NCBI RefSeq assembly: GCF_030486405.1
Contig: NZ_CP129613.1
Span: forward strand, 6,138,001 to 6,202,000
Source: Mycolicibacterium sp. HK-90
Lineage (GTDB): Bacteria; Actinomycetota; Actinomycetes; Mycobacteriales; Mycobacteriaceae
DNA: 64,000 nt
Direction of reading: 5' to 3'
Position numbers and translations under genes: made by a program. Below the pieces are notes generated by a model. That model did no database searches, was not told the origin of the DNA, and saw nothing but the letters and a program-made list of their open reading frames with translations. This document shows positions 58,917-64,000 of this stretch, in pieces. Positions within the stretch are counted from its first letter, which is position 1. The number at the start of each line of letters is the position of its first letter.

Positions 58917-59708
58917 TTACCCCGGGGACCCGGCGGGTCCAGCAGGTCCGGCGGGTCCGGCCTCAGCTCTCTTGGCCGCCTTCTCCGCGGCTTCCTCGGC
59001 GTCCATCCGGTTGGCCTCGGCCAGCGTCGGTGCGCCGCCACCGAGCCGGTGCGGCACCCAGAATTCGCCCGGGGGATGCGGCCCGTACGCGTCCTGAACC
59101 TGCGCGAGCAGATGCTGCATGCGCGAATGCAGCAGTGCGGTGAGCTCGGCCGCGGGCAGGGTGGGCTGGATCGGCTCACCGACGGCGATCGAGATCGGCA
59201 CCTTGGGCCGGTACAGGTTCTTCGGGTGGCCCTTGGTCCAGATGCGCTGCGCGCCCCAGACGATGTGCGGCACGATCGGCACCCCGGCCTGGATCGCCAT
59301 CCGCGCCGCGCCGGACTTGAAGTCCTTGATCTCGAAGCTGCGGCTGATCGTCGCCTCCGGGTACACCCCGACCAGTTCACCGGCCTTCAGGTAGTCGCAC
59401 GCCGCGTCGAACGAGGCCGCCCCGCTGGCACGGTCCACCTCGATATGCCGCAGACTGCGCATGATCGGCCCGGTGACCTTGTTGTCGAAGACTTCCTTCT
59501 TGGCCATGAAGCGCACCTTGCGGCCCCGCTTCTGCAGGTAGGCAGGCAGGCCGGCGAAGGTGAAGTCGAAGTAGCTGGTGTGGTTGATAGCGACCACCGC
59601 ACCGCCGGTGACCGGAAGGTTCTCCACCCCGGTCACGGTGAACTTCAGCCCCTGCAGACGCCAGGTCAGCCGAGCGAGTTGGATGACAGTCCCGTACACC
59701 GGTTCCAC
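58917..59708 (-). CDS. PlsC-type acyltransferase, copy 1
   Basis: A 263-residue PlsC-like acyltransferase. The catalytic HX4D is NHTSYFD and the acceptor motif VYPEATISRSFEI. The two copies share long identical stretches (GELVGVYPEATISRSFE, KSGAARMA/KTGAARMA). The C-terminus is special: after a helical EAAEKAAKRAEA it ends in four GPA-type triplets (GPAGPAGPAGSPG), a short collagen-like tail. First gene of the three-gene minus-strand operon; the divergent MBL-Rieske gene starts 160 bp away. Confidence 0.85.
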   Translation of the reverse strand: MEPVYGTVIQLARLTWRLQGLKFTVTGVENLPVTGGAVVAINHTSYFDFTFAGLPAYLQKRGRKVRFMAKKEVFDNKVTGPIMRSLRHIEVDRASGAASFDAACDYLKAGELVGVYPEATISRSFEIKDFKSGAARMAIQAGVPIVPHIVWGAQRIWTKGHPKNLYRPKVPISIAVGEPIQPTLPAAELTALLHSRMQHLLAQVQDAYGPHPPGEFWVPHRLGGGAPTLAEANRMDAEEAAEKAAKRAEAGPAGPAGPAGSPG

Positions 59709-59868
59709 ATCCGCAAGCGTAGTGCCCCGAGGTTGCCCAGGCGGCAGAGCGGTGGGTACCGGCGCCCGCGCGGACCGCCGCCGCCCCGCTGACCTGCTCG
59801 GCTTCGGCGCACCGCCCGATTCCGGCTAGGCTGACCTCGCCCTCGCGTAGTTCAACGAAAGGCCGTTT

Positions 59869-61413
59869 GTGCAGGTCACCAGCATCGGACATGCCGGTTT
59901 CCGGATCGACACCAAAGCGGGCAGCATCCTGTGCGACCCGTGGGTGAACCCGGCCTACTTCGCCTCGTGGTTCCCGTTCCCGGACAACAGCGGCCTGGAT
60001 TGGGACGCCCTCGGCGACGTCGACTACCTCTACGTCTCGCACCTGCACAAGGACCACTTCGATCCGGAGCACCTGCGCCGCCACGTCAACAAGGACGCGG
60101 TGGTGCTGCTCCCCGACTACCCGGTGCCGGACCTGCAGCGCGAATTGGAGAAGCTGGGCTTCCACCGGTTCTTCGAGACCACAGATTCGGTCAAGCACAC
60201 CGTGAGCGGCCCCAAGGGCGACCTCGACGTGATGATCGTCGCGCTGCGCGCCCCGGCCGACGGACCGATCGGCGATTCGGGGCTGGTGGTCGACGACGGT
60301 GAGACCGTCGCCTTCAACATGAACGACGCGCGGCCGGTCGATTTGGACATGTTGCACGCGGACTTCGGCCAGATCGACGTGCACATGCTGCAGTACTCCG
60401 GGGCCATCTGGTACCCGATGGTCTACGACATGCCCGCGCGGGCCAAGGAGGCCTTCGGCATCCAGAAACGCCAGCGCCAGATGGACCGCTGCCGTCAGTA
60501 CATCGCGCAGGTCGGTGCGACCTGGGTGGTCCCGTCGGCGGGCCCGCCGTGCTTCCTGGATCCCGAGCTGCGCGATCTGAACGACGACCACGGCGATCCG
60601 GCGAACATCTTCCCCGACCAGGTGGTGTTCCTGGACCAGATGCGCCGCCACGGTCACGACGGCGGGCTGCTGATGGTGCCCGGCAGCATCGCGGATTTCG
60701 CCGGCGCGCAACTCAATTCGCTGACCCACCCGGTGGAGGATCCCGAAACGATCTTCACCACCGGCAAGGCGGCCTACATCGAGGACTACGCGCAACGGAT
60801 GGCGCCCGTGCTTGCCGCGGAGAAGGCGAGCTGGGCGGCGGCCGCCGGCGAGCCGCTGCTGCCCGGGCTGCGGGCGTTGTTCGAGCCGATCATGAGCCAG
60901 ACCGACCAGATCTGCGACGGCATAGGTTACCCGGTCGAGCTGCGCATGGGCCCGGAGACGGTGGTGCTGGACTTTCCGAAACGCCTGGTGCGCGAGGCCA
61001 TCCCGGACGAGAAGTTCCGCTACGGCTTCGAGATCGCACCCGAGCTGGTGCGCACCGTGCTGCGCGACGACGAGCCGGACTGGGTCAACACCATCTTCCT
61101 GTCCACCCGGTTCAAGGCCTGGCGGGTGGGCGGCTACAACGAGTACCTGTACACGTTCTTCAAGTGCCTGACCGACGAACGCATCGCCTACGCCGACGGC
61201 TGGTTCGCCGAGGCGCACGACGATTCGTCCTCGATCACCCTGGACGGCTGGGAGATCCAGCGGCGCTGCCCGCACCTGAAGGCCGATCTGTCGAAATTCG
61301 GTGTGGTGGAGGGAAACACCCTCACCTGCAACCTGCACGGCTGGCAATGGAACCTGGCGAACGGCAAGTGCCTGACCACCAAGGGCCACGAGTTGCGGTG
61401 CAGCAAGTCATGA
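59869..61413 (+). CDS. Metallo-beta-lactamase fold plus Rieske protein (Rv3818)
   Basis: A 514-residue protein fusing two domains. The N-terminal half (about 1-300) is a UlaG-like metallo-beta-lactamase fold with the metal motif HLHKDHFD (H58, H60, D62, H63). The C-terminal half ends in a Rieske iron-sulfur domain: RRCPHLKADL with Cys and His, and TCNLHGWQWNLANGKC with the second Cys-x2-His. This pairing resembles CMP-sialate hydroxylase-type proteins, but no substrate is known. TAGGCT at 59827-59832 is a possible -10, and GAAAGG precedes the GTG start. The stop overlaps the next ATG. Confidence 0.87.
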   Translation: MQVTSIGHAGFRIDTKAGSILCDPWVNPAYFASWFPFPDNSGLDWDALGDVDYLYVSHLHKDHFDPEHLRRHVNKDAVVLLPDYPVPDLQRELEKLGFHRFFETTDSVKHTVSGPKGDLDVMIVALRAPADGPIGDSGLVVDDGETVAFNMNDARPVDLDMLHADFGQIDVHMLQYSGAIWYPMVYDMPARAKEAFGIQKRQRQMDRCRQYIAQVGATWVVPSAGPPCFLDPELRDLNDDHGDPANIFPDQVVFLDQMRRHGHDGGLLMVPGSIADFAGAQLNSLTHPVEDPETIFTTGKAAYIEDYAQRMAPVLAAEKASWAAAAGEPLLPGLRALFEPIMSQTDQICDGIGYPVELRMGPETVVLDFPKRLVREAIPDEKFRYGFEIAPELVRTVLRDDEPDWVNTIFLSTRFKAWRVGGYNEYLYTFFKCLTDERIAYADGWFAEAHDDSSSITLDGWEIQRRCPHLKADLSKFGVVEGNTLTCNLHGWQWNLANGKCLTTKGHELRCSKS

Positions 61414-61748
61414 CCGCCGGGCCGCGGCAGAACTACGACGACGGCATGATCCAGCTGGATCGTGAGGCGATCACGCTGCGCCGCTACCACTTTCCGTCGG
61501 GCACCTCGAAGGTGATCCCGTTGCGCGACATCCGCGGCTACAAGGCCGAGTCACTCGGCCTGCTCGTCAACCGGTTTCGCATCTGGGGCAGCAGCGATCT
61601 GCGCCGCTGGCTACCGCTGGACATCTGGCGTCCCATCAAGTCGACGCTGATCGTCCTGAAGGTCAACGGAACTCATCCCGATCCGGCCTTCACACCGCAG
61701 CGGCCCGCCGAGTTCATCGCGGTGCTGGACGAGCTGCTCGGCCGCTAA
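61410..61748 (+). CDS. Small conserved protein, Rv3819 homologue
   Basis: A 112-residue protein starting MTAGPRQNYDDGMIQLDREAITLRRYHFP. It has a beta-rich, PH-like pattern (KVIPLRDIRGYKAESLGLLVNRFRIWGS) and a conserved RRWLPLDIWRPIKSTLIVLKVNG. The ATG overlaps the stop of the MBL-Rieske gene, the same pair and order as Rv3818-Rv3819, so the two products may act together. Its stop overlaps the stop of the convergent gene by three bases. Function unknown. Confidence 0.8.
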   Translation: MTAGPRQNYDDGMIQLDREAITLRRYHFPSGTSKVIPLRDIRGYKAESLGLLVNRFRIWGSSDLRRWLPLDIWRPIKSTLIVLKVNGTHPDPAFTPQRPAEFIAVLDELLGR

Positions 61749-62560
61749 CGGGCCGAAACGACCTGCCGCAGCTCGGAAGCCTCACTCGAAGCACTGTCGT
61801 AGACCCGGACGATGGCCTCGTCCCCGGCCTTGAGGTAGGTGGACTCACCCAGCGGCGTGTAGCGGGTGGCCCCGATGCCGATCAGCACGTTCTCGGGATG
61901 CCCGCTGGCCACCATCAGGGCACCGACGTCCTCCAACGGCGTATCCGCCGAACCTTTCTGGTTGGCCAGCCGCTCCACGATCCAGTCCAGCAACACCTCG
62001 CCGTAGTACGAGTAGCCCACCAGCGGTGAATCCACGCCGTACGCGTGCTGCTGGCCGCTGTCCTCCCGCAGATAGCAGACCAGCCGCATGTCGGCGGTCG
62101 GCCCGTCCGGGGTCAGGTCGCTGATCTCAAAGAACTGCGGTGCAACGCCTTTCGACGCCGGCCCCCAGTTCTTCTTGTAGCTGATCTTGGGTGCGCCGGG
62201 CCTGCGGATCGAGCAGTCGTTGAAGGCGCCGAGGGCGAAGGGCTCCAGCCGCACCACGGTGTCGCCGTTCCACACGACGTGGCAGGCCACGCCGACCTCG
62301 GGTTCGATCTGCAGGTTCAGCGGGCCGTCGACTTCGCCGGGCTCCGGCAGCAGGATGGCGTCGGCGGACAACGGGAACTCACCGAGAAAGTCGTCCCGGC
62401 CGGGCGCGTACCACGGGAAGATGCCCTTGGGGGCGTAGCCCTCCGTCACGACCTTGACGAAATCGCCTGCCTCACCCGCCTGTTCGAGGTGCCCCGCAAA
62501 ATTGCCGGCCACCCCGAAGCCGAACCAGTTCCGCACTTCGCCGAGGTCGATGTCGATCAT
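61745..62560 (-). CDS. DUF5718-like protein
   Basis: A 271-residue soluble protein starting MIDIDLGEVRNWFGFGVAGNFAGHLEQAGEAGDF, which fits the DUF5718 family as remembered; no function is known. Later segments (EPEVGVACHVVWNGDTVVRLEPFALGAFNDCSIRRPGAPKISYKKNWG) look like fumarylacetoacetate-hydrolase-like strands, which may hint at a fold but not at a reaction. The ATG at 62560 is chosen because the family-like part begins there; the frame is open further upstream but overlaps the divergent hemerythrin gene. Confidence 0.7.
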   Translation of the reverse strand: MIDIDLGEVRNWFGFGVAGNFAGHLEQAGEAGDFVKVVTEGYAPKGIFPWYAPGRDDFLGEFPLSADAILLPEPGEVDGPLNLQIEPEVGVACHVVWNGDTVVRLEPFALGAFNDCSIRRPGAPKISYKKNWGPASKGVAPQFFEISDLTPDGPTADMRLVCYLREDSGQQHAYGVDSPLVGYSYYGEVLLDWIVERLANQKGSADTPLEDVGALMVASGHPENVLIGIGATRYTPLGESTYLKAGDEAIVRVYDSASSEASELRQVVSAR

Positions 62561-62635
62561 GATCGCTAACCCTACTTCGGTCACCACAAGCCGGCGACAA
62601 GTCGCCCTTAAGTCGGCGGGGCCAGGCTCTATGCC

Positions 62636-63394
62636 ATGCCGACCGCCGCGCCCCATCCCCCCACCGTCGCACCTCGTCAGGCCGGTGATCCCGAGCCGGA
62701 CCTGCTCGGCATCACCGTGGCGCACCGCGCCATGCTGGCCGACCTGCGCCGGCTGATCGACCTGGCGGTCGCGGTGCGCGACCGTGACCTGATCTGCACC
62801 CCGGGCCGGGCGCGGGCCATCTCGCGGTACATCGAGCTGCTGTGCGACTCCATCCATCACCACCACAGCACCGAGGACACGGTGCTGTGGCCGGTGATCC
62901 AGGCCAGCGTCGGCAACCATCTGGACCTGAGCGAACTCACCGAGGACCACGCCGCACTCGACCCGCGGCTGGACCAGTTGCGGGCCCGCGCCGCATCGTT
63001 TCGGCTGTCGATGGGCGACCGGCACATCGCCGGCCTGATGGTCATCGAACTGGCCGAACTGTCTGCGCTGCTCACCGAACACATCGAGGAAGAGGAATGC
63101 GACGTGTTCCCGCTGATCACCGAGCACGTGTCGGTGGCGGACTGGACGGCCGTGGAGGCGGCGGCGCGGGAAGGCGGCCGGCTGTGGTTCGAAGGTCCGC
63201 GCGCCCTGGCGGTGATGACCGAGGACGAGCGCGCACATCTGACCGGATCGGGCGGGATCGCCCTGCGGATCGTGCTCGCCCTCGTCGGGATCCGCTACCG
63301 GCGGCTGGACCGGGCGGTCTTCGGCACGCAGATCCCGCGTGAGTTCGAGGTGTTGTCCGACGAGTCCGACGAAACGCCCGACGTCAGTCGATGA
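62636..63394 (+). CDS. Hemerythrin-domain protein
   Basis: A 252-residue helical protein with a hemerythrin-like diiron domain at about residues 25-170: VAHRAML, the HHHHSTEDTVLWP motif, LTEDHAALDPRL, and TEHIEEEECDVFPLI. These supply the His and Glu/Asp ligands of the four-helix bundle. The C-terminal part (about 190-252) has a short hydrophobic stretch (IALRIVLALVGI). Such proteins bind oxygen or nitric oxide or sense redox state; mycobacterial members have been tied to SigF and peroxide responses. The ATG is 75 bp from the divergent DUF5718-like gene. Confidence 0.8.
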   Translation: MPTAAPHPPTVAPRQAGDPEPDLLGITVAHRAMLADLRRLIDLAVAVRDRDLICTPGRARAISRYIELLCDSIHHHHSTEDTVLWPVIQASVGNHLDLSELTEDHAALDPRLDQLRARAASFRLSMGDRHIAGLMVIELAELSALLTEHIEEEECDVFPLITEHVSVADWTAVEAAAREGGRLWFEGPRALAVMTEDERAHLTGSGGIALRIVLALVGIRYRRLDRAVFGTQIPREFEVLSDESDETPDVSR

Positions 63395-64000
63395 GGCTCA
63401 GCGCCACGTGCGCGAGTTCGTCCCGCAGGGCGACGGCGGCTTCGCGGTGCCGGCGAGCCGCGTCCGGCCGGTTCAGCGCGTCGGCGGCGGCGGCGAGTGC
63501 GTCGTCGACGGGACCGACCATCAGCCCGTCCACGCCCAGGCCGGCGATCCGGCCGGCGTACGGCTCCAATTCGGCCGAGCGGGCCCGCACCTCCTCGGTA
63601 TCGCCCAGTGCCACCGCGGCGTTGACGCGCAGCACCGTGAACGGCAGCCAGAAGTAGGCCCGCTCGATCGGCTGCCGGTCCTGCCAGAGCCGGCGGGCTT
63701 CCTCGTCGCGGCCCCGCGCGATCAGCGCCAGCACCGCGGCGTCCAGGGCGGCGACCGACACCTCGCGGTAGAAGAACAACAACTCGTCGGCCAGCAGGCC
63801 GAGGTCTCCCAGACAGAACTCGCCCGTCACGCGACCCACCATCGCCAGCTTCGCCCCGTTGGCGGCACCGTTCTCCACCATCCGTTCGGCCAGATCGGTG
63901 TAGGAGCTCACCGCCTCGTCCAACCGCCCGGCCAGCAGGTACATCCGGGCCCGGAACAATCCCAGTACGCCGAGCAGGTGCAGCAGCTGACCGGTGCCGG
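63384..64000 (-). CDS. C-terminal part of a helical-repeat (TPR-like) regulator, partial at right edge
   Basis: The frame is open from the stop at 63384 to the right edge, giving about 205 residues (visible part starting GTGQLLHLLGVLGLFRARMYLL). The sequence is a series of paired helices rich in Ala, Leu and Arg, as in the C-terminal repeat region of large LuxR- or AfsR-type regulators with an ATPase domain (AAVALRDELAHVALSLID end). No catalytic or DNA-binding motif is visible in this part. The last 11 bases overlap the end of the hemerythrin gene. The identity remains open until the rest is seen. Confidence 0.55.
   Translation of the reverse strand, partial: GTGQLLHLLGVLGLFRARMYLLAGRLDEAVSSYTDLAERMVENGAANGAKLAMVGRVTGEFCLGDLGLLADELLFFYREVSVAALDAAVLALIARGRDEEARRLWQDRQPIERAYFWLPFTVLRVNAAVALGDTEEVRARSAELEPYAGRIAGLGVDGLMVGPVDDALAAAADALNRPDAARRHREAAVALRDELAHVALSLID

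Overview
The window is chromosomal DNA of a rapidly growing mycobacterium (Mycolicibacterium type). It carries most of the conserved arabinogalactan and mycolic-acid assembly region, i.e. the neighbourhood of Mycobacterium tuberculosis Rv3778c-Rv3819, in the same order and orientation. An MspA-type porin whose mature chain looks almost identical to M. smegmatis MspA (compared from memory), very high GC and many GTG/TTG starts point the same way. No rRNA, tRNA, IS element, phage or CRISPR array was seen.

Layout. 1-5637: the end of a cysteine-desulfurase-like gene, then one tight operon (GT-C membrane protein, proteasome activator bpa, the ABC ATPase wzt, glfT1, the permease wzm) that starts and exports lipid-linked galactan. 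5642-11097: an accessory block with a PNPOx-like protein, an MspA porin with a 635-bp upstream region, a zinc-ribbon protein, a phosphotransferase, an AhpD-like protein divergent from a MocR regulator, and a TRIC-like membrane protein. 11131-30703: the arabinan block gtrA-like (Rv3789), dprE1, dprE2, aftA, embC, embA, embB. Here dprE1 and dprE2 are separated by furA-katG and by an opposite-strand TetR / 71-aa membrane protein / MpaB-type oxygenase cassette.

30830-33340: SRPBCC protein, divergent TetR regulator and a phytoene-desaturase-like FAD enzyme. 33535-47564 (all minus): mycolate condensation and transfer, read as fbpC-like, fbpA, fbpD, DUF732 lipoprotein, Rv3802c-like cutinase, fadD32, pks13, accD4. 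47680-54357 (minus): glf, glfT2, Rv3807c-like phosphatase, ubiA, aftB. 54598-64000: erp, Rv3811-like amidase, HAD phosphatase, two PlsC acyltransferases, an MBL-Rieske protein with a small partner, a DUF5718-like protein, a hemerythrin protein, and the end of a helical-repeat protein cut by the right edge.

How they work together. Glf makes UDP-galactofuranose, GlfT1 and GlfT2 build galactan, and Wzm-Wzt exports it. UbiA, the Rv3807c-like phosphatase and DprE1/DprE2 make decaprenyl-phospho-arabinose, the donor for AftA, EmbA/B/C and AftB. FadD32, Pks13 and AccD4 make mycolates, which the antigen-85 proteins attach to arabinan.

The points most worth following are the five-gene interruption of dprE1-dprE2 with a paired operator in front of the oxygenase cassette, a decayed type VII substrate-like gene in front of dprE1, a perfect CRP-type site upstream of the porin, a short motif shared by the fbpA, fbpD and fadD32 upstream regions, and a pair of DnaA-box-like 9-mers.
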